Source: Salinibius halmophilus
GTDB taxonomy: Bacteria; Pseudomonadota; Gammaproteobacteria; Pseudomonadales; Natronospirillaceae
Reading direction: 5' to 3'
DNA: 64,000 nt
Assembly: GCF_003577475.1 (NCBI RefSeq)
Contig: NZ_QPEP01000013.1
Coordinates: forward strand, 38,993 to 102,992
Both the position numbers and the translations under genes were made by a program. Within the stretch, counting starts at the first letter, position 1; each line of letters opens with the position of its first letter. Positions 44,157-53,976 of the stretch are shown piece after piece. The notes below the pieces were generated by a model, which saw nothing but the letters and a program-made list of their open reading frames with translations, ran no database searches and was not told where the DNA came from.

Positions 44157-46853
44157 ATGCGCATTGCAATCTTGGCTATCACCGCTGTGCTGTTGGCAGC
44201 TTGTGAGCCGATTACAATCAATCCGGGTTCAGCGGCACCAACGCCAACCGTCACACCAGACGCTGTGTCGCAAGCGTTAGCATCTGGCGACTTTCGCTAT
44301 ATAGAAAGTGAAGCGCAACTGCTTGATGCCATCGACACCGAGATAGATGCCCGTACCCATCAGTTTGACGATGCTTTGGCTCAGTTATCTGCCGGAGTGG
44401 GGCCTATTACCTGGGATCCAACCCATGACGCGGCCATGTTAAGTGGCACCTTTGGTCAGCACCAAGTGTTACTTGAAACCAATGCCGCGTTTGCTGACGA
44501 TAAATCAGCGCAAACCAAAACTATTGCTCTGGCTGGCAAGTCGCCAAGCCGATTTATCGCGCTGGGTAGCAACCCTATGCGTACCATGGCGCGCAATTTT
44601 GAAAGCAATGAGAACCTAAACTTGTGGCTCGACAATGCGCTGACTTGGTTGATGGCAGAAACACCTGATAGTCAACGTGTTGTCATCGCCCAAATGGGCC
44701 AGAACTATTATTTCCCAGATCAAAGCAGCACACGCGATTGGTTTCAAACGCGCCATTCCAACATAGCATTGGCGACTGATTGCGATAATGAACTGCTAGC
44801 AGCCTGTTTAGTTGAACCAACCGATCTGTTGGTTATTTCGCAAGTTAGTAGTCTCGACGCACAAACACTAGCGAATGTGGTCGAGGCGGCTATGGTAGCA
44901 GGTACGCCAGTGCTATATATGCACTATGATGGCGGTATGACAGACGCTGGTCGCGCCTTGTTTGACGTTTTTGGTATCGATTACCAAAACGACAACTATT
45001 GGCATAAACTAGGCCTGCGCGAGCAAGCGCCTACCGCGACGGCGCAAGTGCCGGCGCCGTGGCAGTCGGCTAAATTGCTAGTTGATGGCCTAAAGCAGAA
45101 TCAGTTCCAGTTTGATGTGGCATGTTATGCAAGTATGGCGCCTGAGTGTGAGCAGTTTAACGACCGCTTCGCTGAACAATTTAGTGGCGCGGCCAATCAT
45201 CTGCGCGCAGCGCTTAATGGTTATGATGAACGCAATGAGAATGTGTTTGATAGGGATCGGCTATTAGCGCTATGGGTGCTGTTAGGCGACTTCTACCGGC
45301 AAGAGATCTCATACCCAGTTAAAGAATCCATGACGGCAAGTGACACGCCAACCAATACCTTTGTGCAGGCTTATCTTGCCGATCATTTGGTGTTTAATGC
45401 CCGCCCATACGCACCTGTACCAAATGATTTAGGCAACTTCTCGCGTACCGACTTTTCACATGTCACGCCAGTGGATATGACCCGTACTTACCAAAGTAAG
45501 CGTTATATGCGCGCCGCAGGGGTGTATGCAATTCCAGGTGAAACAGTTCGGGTCACACGTAGCGACACCAGTGATGTGGAAGTTAGAATACAAATAAACA
45601 CCCAGCGCCCGGGTTCCACGAAAGAATGGGACAATTATCGTCGCCCAGAGTTCGTGCGCAGCCAGCCTATGCGCATTGCTTCTGGTCAGTCGATTGAGTT
45701 CACGTCGGTTTATGGTGGGCCAATCCAAGTGCTGTATGGCAGTAATGATTTACCCGTTACCTTGGCATTTGAAAATGTCGGTGAGCACCCATATTGGGCG
45801 AGTGAAGCAGACAATGCTAAATTTGCTGAGCAAATGGCAGCGGGAGATTACGATTGGGCTGAAATTAGTACCGCAGGGTTTGAAGTACACTCGCAGCTAG
45901 AGAAAATGCGCACCACTATTTCGCCTTACCAAAATGCAGCCGAGCTTGCGGGCTTAGTAGAGACCTACACCAATAGTTATCCGCATGCGTTGGCCGGTTT
46001 CCAAGGCCCTGCGGTTGCGGTGATTGACGAAGTGCATGAGTTCGTTGCGGCAAAAGGCTGGCAGGTGGCTAATATCGATATGGTGAAGCATATGAATGCC
46101 GATCAGCCAACCTGTGGTTGGGGCTGTTCTGGTAACCCATACGATGCTGGCTGGAACTTTTCGCCAGTTGGACATGGTGATTTGCACGAGCTAGGGCACG
46201 GGCTTGAGCGAGGCTTCTTCCGCTTTGAAGGCTGGGGTGGTCACTCAACAACCAACTTTTACTCTTACTACAGCAAAGCGCGTTTCAACGCCGAAACTCA
46301 GGATGCTACTACCTGCCAGAACTTGCCATTTAAAGAGATGCACGAACGAATTGCATTTGCCCAAACTCAGGCAGATCCGCTGTCTTATATGCAAGCAAAC
46401 CCACTAAACAGTTGGAGTCAAGCCACCGCGACTCATATTCAGTGGTTTATGGCAGTACAGAATGCCGGCATAGTGGAGAACGGCTTCCATGTTTTGCCGC
46501 GCTTGCATATTTATGAGCGCTACCTTTGGCAAGCTGATAACAACGGCGAAGAGTGGGCAAAACTGGCTGCAAGCCTTGGCTATACAACGCTGTCCTTAGA
46601 GCAATATGAAGCGCTATCGCAAAATGACCGTTTAATCATGGCGATGTCGGTTGTTAGTGAACGAGATATGCGAGCGTTTCTCGCACCATACGGGTATGTT
46701 ATGAGCGATTTAGCTGCGCAGGAGCTAGCACGTCTTAATCTGGAGGCAATGCCGGTACAGTATTTTGCCATGCAAAACGGTAGTGACTACTGTTTGTCAC
46801 TCGAGCAGCAGCCAATTAGCTACAGCGATACCTGGCCGGTTTACGAGCAATAA
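44157..46853 (+). CDS. IMPa/ImpA-type lipoprotein zinc metalloprotease (M88-like)
   Basis: Large lipoprotein (898 residues) with lipobox LLAAC at C16 and no aspartate at +2, so probably outer-membrane. The zinc site is H677-E678-LG-H681, followed by RGFFRFEGWGGHSTTN with a likely third ligand glutamate at 691. This pattern and length resemble Pseudomonas aeruginosa IMPa, an O-glycoprotein-cutting protease of family M88. A beta-sandwich region lies upstream of the catalytic domain (about 440-560). The target, perhaps a glycosylated algal or animal protein, is inference. A strong terminator follows. Confidence 0.85.
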   Translation: MRIAILAITAVLLAACEPITINPGSAAPTPTVTPDAVSQALASGDFRYIESEAQLLDAIDTEIDARTHQFDDALAQLSAGVGPITWDPTHDAAMLSGTFGQHQVLLETNAAFADDKSAQTKTIALAGKSPSRFIALGSNPMRTMARNFESNENLNLWLDNALTWLMAETPDSQRVVIAQMGQNYYFPDQSSTRDWFQTRHSNIALATDCDNELLAACLVEPTDLLVISQVSSLDAQTLANVVEAAMVAGTPVLYMHYDGGMTDAGRALFDVFGIDYQNDNYWHKLGLREQAPTATAQVPAPWQSAKLLVDGLKQNQFQFDVACYASMAPECEQFNDRFAEQFSGAANHLRAALNGYDERNENVFDRDRLLALWVLLGDFYRQEISYPVKESMTASDTPTNTFVQAYLADHLVFNARPYAPVPNDLGNFSRTDFSHVTPVDMTRTYQSKRYMRAAGVYAIPGETVRVTRSDTSDVEVRIQINTQRPGSTKEWDNYRRPEFVRSQPMRIASGQSIEFTSVYGGPIQVLYGSNDLPVTLAFENVGEHPYWASEADNAKFAEQMAAGDYDWAEISTAGFEVHSQLEKMRTTISPYQNAAELAGLVETYTNSYPHALAGFQGPAVAVIDEVHEFVAAKGWQVANIDMVKHMNADQPTCGWGCSGNPYDAGWNFSPVGHGDLHELGHGLERGFFRFEGWGGHSTTNFYSYYSKARFNAETQDATTCQNLPFKEMHERIAFAQTQADPLSYMQANPLNSWSQATATHIQWFMAVQNAGIVENGFHVLPRLHIYERYLWQADNNGEEWAKLAASLGYTTLSLEQYEALSQNDRLIMAMSVVSERDMRAFLAPYGYVMSDLAAQELARLNLEAMPVQYFAMQNGSDYCLSLEQQPISYSDTWPVYEQ

Positions 46854-46865
46854 GTATTGTAAAGA

Positions 46866-46891
46866 GCGCCCGAGGTTGGGCGCTTTTTTTT
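46866..46891 (+). terminator. terminator after the metalloprotease gene
   Basis: GCGCCC (46866-46871) and GGGCGC (46878-46883) form a stem with a six-base loop, followed by eight T residues. Confidence 0.9.
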
Positions 46892-46902
46892 GACCAAGGA
46901 TT

Positions 46903-47367
46903 CTAGGCTGCGACAGCTGGATTGGGAATCTTTGCTAGGGTAGAGCTGAAGATTATTTTTTCTTGTTCTGATAACGACAAAGAAAGCTGAACTGCTTCTT
47001 GGTAGTAGGTCTCGGCCATTTCGGACTGGCCAGTAAGTAACAGCGCATGGCTTAAAATGGCATTGCTAAAAGCCCTGATCCAAAGTTGATCTGAATCTTT
47101 AAAATATGCATAAGCCTTACAGGCATATTCTTTGGCTAAACTGCTCACCTCATTGATGGCAAAGGCGCGCGCGGCGGCCATATAAGCCAAATACTTATTC
47201 TCTTCGTTGCCCGCTTCCGTCCATAAATAAACCGAGGCTAGAGCGCTAGAAAGCAGGTCGCGCTTTTGTTGGTCGGTAATGTCGTTTTCGGCAAGCTGCC
47301 AAAAGGAGTGATTGCTCTCAATGGCTAGTTCGCGAGCCATACGCTGTAAATCCAGTTCTGTGCTCAT
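46903..47367 (-). CDS. small helical protein, TPR-like
   Basis: A 154-residue soluble helical protein without a signal peptide. Pairs of helices such as YLAYMAAARAFAINEVSSLAKEYACKAYAYF and ILSHALLLTGQSEMAETYYQEAVQLSL fit tetratricopeptide repeats, which bind protein partners. No catalytic motif is seen. It is transcribed away from the TldD/PmbA pair, with a 203-base gap that would hold promoters for both. No specific function is claimed. Confidence 0.65.
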   Translation of the reverse strand: MSTELDLQRMARELAIESNHSFWQLAENDITDQQKRDLLSSALASVYLWTEAGNEENKYLAYMAAARAFAINEVSSLAKEYACKAYAYFKDSDQLWIRAFSNAILSHALLLTGQSEMAETYYQEAVQLSLSLSEQEKIIFSSTLAKIPNPAVAA

Positions 47368-47570
47368 AACCTTGCTCCAATGTTGTTATTTTACGCACTT
47401 CTTCGTTGCTTCAATAATGAAAGTAGCACTAACTGACGATTTGTCGAACAATTGGTATTACCTTTGCGTCATCTTTTCGACGTACTCACGCCTGAATGCA
47501 TACAGAACAGTTGGTTGCGCCGCTACCGATTGCTGGTATGGTAATTTTGTACCCAATAATGGAGTAGGAC

Positions 47571-48929
47571 ATGTCCTTTGCCACATTCTCAAAAGCAGGC
47601 GACTATAACGAGTTTCGCCAGCATGAAATGCGCAAGCGTCGCATGGTTATGGTTGATGGCAACCTAGTTGCCAATGACAGTACTCATCAAGTAGGTGAGT
47701 CGGCCCGAGTTTTTCAAGGTGGATACTGGGGGTTTGCCTCAAGCTCACGCCCGATCGGCGCGCAAACGCTCGGTAATCAAGCATTTGCTAATGCTAAGGC
47801 GATGCAGGTGTTTGGTGGGCAAGAAAAAACACTGCCAACGGCTGCTTATACTGGCGAACATGGCTTTAGCGGCAAGCAAAACTGGTCGTCTGAGCAAGTG
47901 ATCGAGTGGCTGCAAACTGTTAACGATTTCGCCAAAGGTCGCTATGACAAGTTAGCGTCGATTTCGATTGTTGCCATGGATGAGTTTCACGATAAGTACG
48001 TGCAAAACTCTGTCGGCAGTCGGGTGTACAACAATATCTCGCGCGCCCTTGGTTATTTGATTATGACTGTGCAAGACGACGATGGTAAGCCTGTCGAGCT
48101 TGCGGAAGTCATTGGCGGCAAAGGTGGCTTAGGCGATTTAGATCTGTCGATGACGACGGTTGAAGCTAAGCTTGACAAGATCTATGAACACCTAATGGCC
48201 AAACGAGAAGCCGTGCATGCCAAAGGTGGGTTACAAACGGTGGTAATGGCACCAGAGTTGGCGGGAATTTTAGCGCACGAAGCCATGGGGCACCCTTGTG
48301 AAGCTGACCTTGTGTTGGGCGGGGCTGTAACAGGGGACTTGCGTGGTCAAAAGATTGCAAGCGATCTCGTGACCATGGTTGATTTTGCCCATAGTTATAA
48401 CGGCGAAGAACTGCTCATGCCAGTTTATGCCGATGACGAAGGCACTCCTTCGAAAGATGCCACCCTGATTGAAAATGGCATGCTCAAAGACTTTATGCAT
48501 AACCGTGAAACGGCCGCTCACTTTGGTGAAGAGGCGACCGGCAGTGCTCGTGCTTATGCACCGGATGATGAACCGCTAATCCGCATGCGCAATACCGCAA
48601 TTCTGCCAGGCAAGGATAAAATTGAGCAGATGATTGCTGATGTGGAAGACGGATACTATTTGCTTAAAACGAGTAATGGTCAAGCGGATACCACAACCGA
48701 GTTTATGTTTGGTGTTGGCTTGGGTTACGAGATTAAGAACGGCAAGCTAGGCAAAGCGATCAAAGACACCACCATGTCAGGTTCAGCGATTAAAATGTTG
48801 CAAACGGTGGATGCCGTATCCGACGACATGTATTGGGAGAACGCTGGTTACTGTGGCAAAAAACAACCTATGGTTGTGTCGATGGGTGGCCCAGCAATTC
48901 GTGCCAAAGCCCAGCTAGGAGGCGAATAA
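47571..48929 (+). CDS. TldD-type metalloprotease subunit
   Basis: Subunit of a TldD/TldE-like heterodimeric zinc protease. The TldD-type motif HExxxH is present as HEAMGHPCEADLV (about residue 237), so this is the catalytic member. The end has the glycine-rich MGGPAIRAKAQLGG. At 452 residues it is shorter and more divergent than E. coli TldD (481), so it is likely a paralogue of the housekeeping pair, which is not in this window. It ends at a one-base overlap (TAATG) with the PmbA-like gene. A role in peptide maturation is known for the family, but no precursor peptide is seen here. Confidence 0.88.
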   Translation: MSFATFSKAGDYNEFRQHEMRKRRMVMVDGNLVANDSTHQVGESARVFQGGYWGFASSSRPIGAQTLGNQAFANAKAMQVFGGQEKTLPTAAYTGEHGFSGKQNWSSEQVIEWLQTVNDFAKGRYDKLASISIVAMDEFHDKYVQNSVGSRVYNNISRALGYLIMTVQDDDGKPVELAEVIGGKGGLGDLDLSMTTVEAKLDKIYEHLMAKREAVHAKGGLQTVVMAPELAGILAHEAMGHPCEADLVLGGAVTGDLRGQKIASDLVTMVDFAHSYNGEELLMPVYADDEGTPSKDATLIENGMLKDFMHNRETAAHFGEEATGSARAYAPDDEPLIRMRNTAILPGKDKIEQMIADVEDGYYLLKTSNGQADTTTEFMFGVGLGYEIKNGKLGKAIKDTTMSGSAIKMLQTVDAVSDDMYWENAGYCGKKQPMVVSMGGPAIRAKAQLGGE

Positions 48930-50194
48930 TGCAGCAGTTAGCAAAAGATGTACTCAAACAATTAACCGATGCTGGTTTTGATGCTGCGCGCGTGACCATT
49001 GCTGAAGATGAAGTCAACGAACTAGGCGTGGCGCACAATCATGTCAGTCTAATGCGCAGCACCAATAGCCAAGCGTTATCGTTACTTGGCATTCAAGACC
49101 AGCGTAAGGTCACCGCCTCAGTCTCAAGCTTAGAAACCGATGCGATTAAGAATGTGATTGATGGCATGGTTCGAGATGTGAAAACGTCACCGCAAGACCC
49201 TGCTAACGCCGTTGCGCCAAACCAAACCGGCGTATTTAATAAAGGCCCACAAACAGTGGATCGTGAAGCATTGGCGTTGGCGGCAAAAAATTTCTTGGCG
49301 TTTCGCTCAAGTAACTACCCAACGTTCCAGATTGAAGAAGCCAGTATTAAACACTCGCTGAGCAAAACGACCCTGCTGACGAGTGAGGGCACAGAGTTAG
49401 TATCGAATGTTGGTGAATACGAGTTCAGTATTATGGGCTCAAGCAAAGATGAGCATGGTAGCAGCTCGTTCAACTACACCGGTGGTAGTGTAGACGTATT
49501 GCCAGAGAATCTAGTGGCGCATTTCGACCTGGAAGCGCTGATGGCCAACAGTGTGCAAGAGACACAAACCGAACTAGTCGGCGATAAGTTCGAAGGTGAG
49601 GTAGTGTTGATGCCCATGGCAGTCATGGATTTGCTCGGCTGGCTAGCAGGCCAAATTGGCGACTTCGCGCTACTCAGCGACGCCTCAGTGTATAAAAACT
49701 CAGTCGATTCACTCGTTGCCAGTGACAAGTTATCGGTGCGCGCCAACCTCGCAGGTGCAGGGGTTTCACCAATCAATGCCGAAGGGTTTGTGGTTGAGCC
49801 AATCAACTTGATTGAAAACGGCAAGTTAAAACATCTGCTGCCAAGCTATTATGGTAGCCGCAAGCTCAATAAACCTTATGTTGCCGCCCCAGGTGGCTGG
49901 TCGATTGATGCCGGTGACGTATCGCGCCAGGAAATGATTGCCTCAGTGCAACGTGGTGCTGTCGTGAGCCGTTTGTCGATGGGGAGCCCAGCCCCTAACG
50001 GTGACTTCTCTGGGGTGATCAAAAACAGCTTCTTGATTGAAGATGGCAAGCGTACAAAAGCGCTGTCTGAGACCATGATCACCGGCAATGTAGCGCAGAT
50101 GCTAAAAGACATCATTGCCATTAGTAGCGAAGTCACAGACTTTGGTGGCTACAAGGTGCCATGGCTACAAATTAAGGGATTGAGGTTCTCTTAA
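48929..50194 (+). CDS. PmbA/TldE-type protease subunit
   Basis: Non-catalytic partner (TldE/PmbA-like) of the upstream TldD-type protein. It lacks an HExxxH motif, as expected, and shows the family C-terminal MGSPAPNGDFSGVIKNSFLIEDG and GNVAQMLKDI segments. The ATG at 48929, with AGGAGG upstream, is the start; a longer reading from 48833 would overlap the TldD gene. The length is 421. The tight coupling implies equal amounts of the two subunits. Confidence 0.88.
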   Translation: MQQLAKDVLKQLTDAGFDAARVTIAEDEVNELGVAHNHVSLMRSTNSQALSLLGIQDQRKVTASVSSLETDAIKNVIDGMVRDVKTSPQDPANAVAPNQTGVFNKGPQTVDREALALAAKNFLAFRSSNYPTFQIEEASIKHSLSKTTLLTSEGTELVSNVGEYEFSIMGSSKDEHGSSSFNYTGGSVDVLPENLVAHFDLEALMANSVQETQTELVGDKFEGEVVLMPMAVMDLLGWLAGQIGDFALLSDASVYKNSVDSLVASDKLSVRANLAGAGVSPINAEGFVVEPINLIENGKLKHLLPSYYGSRKLNKPYVAAPGGWSIDAGDVSRQEMIASVQRGAVVSRLSMGSPAPNGDFSGVIKNSFLIEDGKRTKALSETMITGNVAQMLKDIIAISSEVTDFGGYKVPWLQIKGLRFS

Positions 50195-50226
50195 CTTTGA
50201 ATGCTCGTTCGGTAGGAATCCGTCAT

Positions 50227-50247
50227 CCCCGAGTGCCTTTATCGGGG
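50227..50247 (+). repeat. extragenic CCCCGA/TCGGGG palindrome
   Basis: CCCCGA (50227-50232) and TCGGGG (50242-50247) form a stem downstream of the PmbA-like gene. No T-run follows, so it is a REP-like unit rather than a simple terminator. The rest of the gap to 50391 holds two short hairpins (CGAACC/GGTTCG and AAACC/GGTTT) of unknown role. Confidence 0.55.
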
Positions 50248-50391
50248 TCGGCCGGACGCGGATCTAGTTGCAATAGACGAGGATTAAACCGCCGATCTCA
50301 AGAAAAGGATTAAACTACAAATCGTCGTAGGTCTTACGAACCAGAGGTTCGGGAGACAAAAACGTTTCCCAAACCTAGCGGTTTGTAAAAC

Positions 50392-51039
50392 CTATAAGCC
50401 GTCTCCACTGTCTGGTGGTGGGGTGGCGCGCCGCAGGCGCCAGGCCACCACTGGAATCATCACTATCCCCAAAATAAAGCCGCTGATCGCGCCGCCAAGG
50501 TGCGCTGCGTTATCAATTTGTGGAATCATAAAACCAATCGCAACGTTTATGGCAATAAATGCCAGGGTGCCTCGCAGCATTTGTTTGGTTGCTTCAGGGC
50601 TAAAAAACTTGCCAAGCAATAAGCCTAAAAAGCAGCCATAGAGACCAAAAATCGCCCCCGAAGCCCCAACCGATACGGCGCCATAGCTGAACACTATGCT
50701 CGCCAGGCTGGCGATAATGCCGGTGACTAAATAAATCGCACCATAAAACCAGCGACCAATAACGGGCTCAAGCAGCATGCCAATATTGGCCAGTACCACA
50801 AGGTTGAAGAAAATATGCATGGCACCGCCGTGTAAAAACATGGCGCTGAGCAATCGCCACCATTGGCCGCCTTCAATCACTGCTGGGCCATAGTTGGCAC
50901 CAAGTCGAGCCAAATCATAGGCGCTAAACCAAATAAAACTGCCAGTGAAGGCGATGACAACCAGATAGGCAGCAACACACAGCCACATAATAATCGGCGT
51001 GAGCACATAACCGGGGCGAACTTTAAAAAGGCTTAGCAT
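50392..51039 (-). CDS. Rhomboid-family intramembrane serine protease
   Basis: Six-helix intramembrane protease that cuts transmembrane substrates. The catalytic serine is S128 in GASGAIFG, the histidine is H180 in NAAHLGG, and the helix-2 HxxxN motif is H75-IFF-N79. The 215-residue length and helix pattern match the core rhomboid fold without the cytoplasmic extension of E. coli GlpG. Native substrates are unknown. It stands alone on the minus strand between the PmbA-like gene and gyrA. Confidence 0.92.
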   Translation of the reverse strand: MLSLFKVRPGYVLTPIIMWLCVAAYLVVIAFTGSFIWFSAYDLARLGANYGPAVIEGGQWWRLLSAMFLHGGAMHIFFNLVVLANIGMLLEPVIGRWFYGAIYLVTGIIASLASIVFSYGAVSVGASGAIFGLYGCFLGLLLGKFFSPEATKQMLRGTLAFIAINVAIGFMIPQIDNAAHLGGAISGFILGIVMIPVVAWRLRRATPPPDSGDGL

Positions 51040-51259
51040 GGTGGCTCCTATGATGTTTGCGCCTACAGCTTACGCTATTAACCCTAATGACAGCTTAACT
51101 GCAAGGAAAGGGGCTTGGCTTGTCGAGTTTTCACTATGTTGATCTGGCTAAAAAACCAGCAAAAGCGCTCAGAAAGCCTTACAGGCGCTCTGGTGAGGTG
51201 TTGGCTTGGGAATAGGGTAAATAAAAAGTGCCACAGGCGTGTCACACGGCCGTTTAAAG

Positions 51260-51268
51260 TGCTATAGT
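51260..51268 (+). promoter_or_regulatory. candidate extended -10 promoter of gyrA
   Basis: TGC followed by TATAGT (51263-51268) is an extended -10 element about 70 bases before the gyrA start. The -35 is weak (TGTCAC about 17 bases upstream). No other promoter-like pair is clearer in the 298-base gap. Confidence 0.45.
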
Positions 51269-51337
51269 GATCCGCTCGATGTTGCCTTGACCTCTTACCC
51301 TAGGCAGCACAACCATATGTAAGGATGGCCTGAGTTT

Positions 51338-53974
51338 ATGGGTGATTTAGCCAAAGAAATTTTACCGATCAACATTGAAGAAGAACTGAAACAGTCGTAC
51401 CTCGATTACGCTATGAGTGTAATTGTGGGCCGGGCGCTGCCAGATGTTCGCGACGGCCTTAAGCCGGTGCACAGGCGTGTGCTTTATGCAATGCATGAGT
51501 TGGGTAACGACTGGAATAAAGCCTACAAAAAGTCGGCTCGTGTTGTTGGTGATGTGATTGGTAAATACCACCCGCACGGTGATACTGCGGCCTACGATAC
51601 CATTGTTCGCATGGCGCAAGACTTCAGCATGCGTTACACGCTAGTCGATGGTCAGGGTAACTTTGGCTCAATTGATGGCGACAACGCAGCGGCAATGCGT
51701 TATACCGAAGTGCGCATGGAGAAATTCTCGCACGCACTATTAAAAGACCTAGAAAAAGAAACGGTTGATTTCCACGACAACTATGATGGCTCTGAGCAGA
51801 TGCCAACGGTGTTGCCGACTCGTATTCCAAACTTACTCGTCAACGGTTCAGCCGGTATTGCCGTTGGTATGGCGACAAACATGCCACCGCATAACCTTAC
51901 AGAGGTGGTAGACGGCTGCTTGGCGTTGATCGACAACCCAGATTTGGAAGTCGATCAATTAATGGAATACATTCCTGGCCCCGACTTCCCAACAGCAGGC
52001 TTTATTTATGGCCGTAAAGGTATCGTAGATGCCTACCGCACAGGGCGTGGTCGAATTTATGTTCGTGCCAGAACGCATATTGAAGAAGCTCGCTCGGGCC
52101 GCGAAGCCATTATCGTCACTGAAATTCCTTACCAAGTGAACAAAGCGAAGCTAATTGAGAAAATCGCTGACTTGGTAAAAGAGAAGAAAATCGAAGGCAT
52201 AGCAGAGTTGCGTGATGAATCAGATAAAGATGGTTTACGCATTGCAATTGAGCTAAAACGAGGCGAAAACTCGGACGTTATTCTCAATAACCTATATTCA
52301 CAGACTCAGATGGAATCTGTGTTTGGCATCAATAACGTTGCCTTGGTGGATGGCCAGCCAAGAACGTTGAACCTAAAAGAAATTGTTGAAGCCTTTATCC
52401 GCCACCGCCGCGAAGTGGTCACCCGCCGCTCGGTATACGAGTTGCGCAAAGCGCGTGAACGTGGCCATGTATTGGAAGGGTTAGCGGTTGCCCTAGCAAA
52501 CATCGACCCAGTGATTGAATTGATTCGCAACTCTGCCAATGGTGCCGAAGCGAAAGAAAAACTGATCGCCACCTCGTGGGAGCTAGGCGGTGTTACGGCA
52601 ATGCTAGAAAAAGCAGGCCCAGATGCTTGTCGCCCAGATGATCTTGAAGAGCAATATGGTATTCATGATGGTCGCTATCACCTAAGCCCGGATCAAGCGC
52701 AAGCCATTCTTGATTTGAAACTGCAAAAACTGACTGGCTTAGAGCACGAAAAGTTAATCGATGAATACAAAAATATCATCGATGAAATCGCCGAACTGCT
52801 GAAAATCTTGGGCTCAGTTGAGCGTTTGATGGAAGTTATTCGCGAAGAACTAGCAGAAGTAAAAGATGAGTTTGGCGATGTGCGTCGCACTGAAATTGTT
52901 GCTAACCGTCAAGACTTCTCAATCGAAGACTTGATTGATGAACAGCAAATGGTTGTGACACTCAGCCATGGTGGTTACGCAAAGACTCAGCCACTAGCAG
53001 ACTATGAAGCGCAAAAGCGTGGTGGTCGTGGTCGCTCCTCAACAGCGATGAAAGATGAGGACTTTATTGAGCATCTAGTGTGTACTTCATCGCATGACAC
53101 CTTGCTGTGTTTCACGAGTGCCGGCAAAGTATACTGGCTAAAAGTGTACGATATTCCAATTGCCTCTCGCCAAGCGCGTGGCCGCCCAATTGTTAACTTG
53201 CTGCCACTAGATGAAGAAGAGCGCATCACCAAGCTGCTGCCAGTGCGTGACTATGACGCCGATAAGTTTGTCTTTATGGCAACCCAGAATGGCACCGTTA
53301 AGAAGACATCACTGGAAGCCTTCTCACGCCCACGCAGTAACGGCTTAATTGCCTTGAGCCTCGACGAAGGTGACCATCTAATTGGTGCCAATATCACGGA
53401 TGGCAACTGCACCGTCATGTTGTTCTCCGACCAAGGTAAAGTCGTGCGCTTTAGTGAAGAGCATGTGCGAGCCATGGGACGTACGGCGCGTGGTGTTAGG
53501 GGTATTTCACTGCCAGGTGATGCCAAAGTCATCTCGTTAATTATTCCAGATCCTGAAGGTGCCATCCTGACGGCGTCTGAAAATGGCTATGGCAAACGCA
53601 CCGTGATTAATGACTTCCCAATTAAAGGGCGTGGTACACAAGGTGTGATAGCGATGATTACCAATGAGCGCAATGGCGCTTTGGTTGGTGCGTTGCAAGT
53701 TAACGAAAACGACGAAATTATGTTGATTTCAAATAGAGGTACGCTGATTCGTACCCGAATTAACGAGGTCTCAACCACTGGGCGTAATACACAAGGCGTT
53801 AAATTAATCCGCGTTGGTGAAGGTGAGCATCTAGTGCAGGTGGAGCGCATTGCTGAAGTGGAAGAAGAAGAAGCAGATGCGGTTCTTGAAGGCGAAGTAG
53901 ATGGCGCGACGGATGACGCCGGCCAAGTAGATAGCGCCGATGAGCCGCCTGTTGATGGACAAGAGGAAGAATAA
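51338..53974 (+). CDS. gyrA: DNA gyrase subunit A
   Basis: Breakage-reunion subunit of DNA gyrase. The catalytic tyrosine lies in AAMRYTE (about 122). In the quinolone region the sequence is [10 protein letters not shown]: threonine replaces serine at E. coli position 83 and aspartate 87 is kept, as in Pseudomonas. The GyrA box for DNA wrapping is QKRGGRG (about 560), and the C-terminal beta-pinwheel is followed by an acidic tail. The 878-residue length is normal. serC follows after two bases. Confidence 0.98.
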   Translation: MGDLAKEILPINIEEELKQSYLDYAMSVIVGRALPDVRDGLKPVHRRVLYAMHELGNDWNKAYKKSARVVGDVIGKYHPHGDTAAYDTIVRMAQDFSMRYTLVDGQGNFGSIDGDNAAAMRYTEVRMEKFSHALLKDLEKETVDFHDNYDGSEQMPTVLPTRIPNLLVNGSAGIAVGMATNMPPHNLTEVVDGCLALIDNPDLEVDQLMEYIPGPDFPTAGFIYGRKGIVDAYRTGRGRIYVRARTHIEEARSGREAIIVTEIPYQVNKAKLIEKIADLVKEKKIEGIAELRDESDKDGLRIAIELKRGENSDVILNNLYSQTQMESVFGINNVALVDGQPRTLNLKEIVEAFIRHRREVVTRRSVYELRKARERGHVLEGLAVALANIDPVIELIRNSANGAEAKEKLIATSWELGGVTAMLEKAGPDACRPDDLEEQYGIHDGRYHLSPDQAQAILDLKLQKLTGLEHEKLIDEYKNIIDEIAELLKILGSVERLMEVIREELAEVKDEFGDVRRTEIVANRQDFSIEDLIDEQQMVVTLSHGGYAKTQPLADYEAQKRGGRGRSSTAMKDEDFIEHLVCTSSHDTLLCFTSAGKVYWLKVYDIPIASRQARGRPIVNLLPLDEEERITKLLPVRDYDADKFVFMATQNGTVKKTSLEAFSRPRSNGLIALSLDEGDHLIGANITDGNCTVMLFSDQGKVVRFSEEHVRAMGRTARGVRGISLPGDAKVISLIIPDPEGAILTASENGYGKRTVINDFPIKGRGTQGVIAMITNERNGALVGALQVNENDEIMLISNRGTLIRTRINEVSTTGRNTQGVKLIRVGEGEHLVQVERIAEVEEEEADAVLEGEVDGATDDAGQVDSADEPPVDGQEEE

Positions 53975-53976
53975 TC

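Noticed and set aside
44157..46853. M60/SslE-type mucinase
   Set aside because: The motif after HELGH and the overall length fit the IMPa/M88 type better.
48833..48928. Longer N-terminus for the PmbA-like protein
   Set aside because: It overlaps the TldD gene out of frame; the ATG at 48929 has AGGAGG and a TAATG junction.
47571..50194. RiPP biosynthetic cluster around the TldD/PmbA pair
   Set aside because: No precursor peptide, cyclase or exporter is nearby; neighbours are a TPR-like protein and a rhomboid protease.
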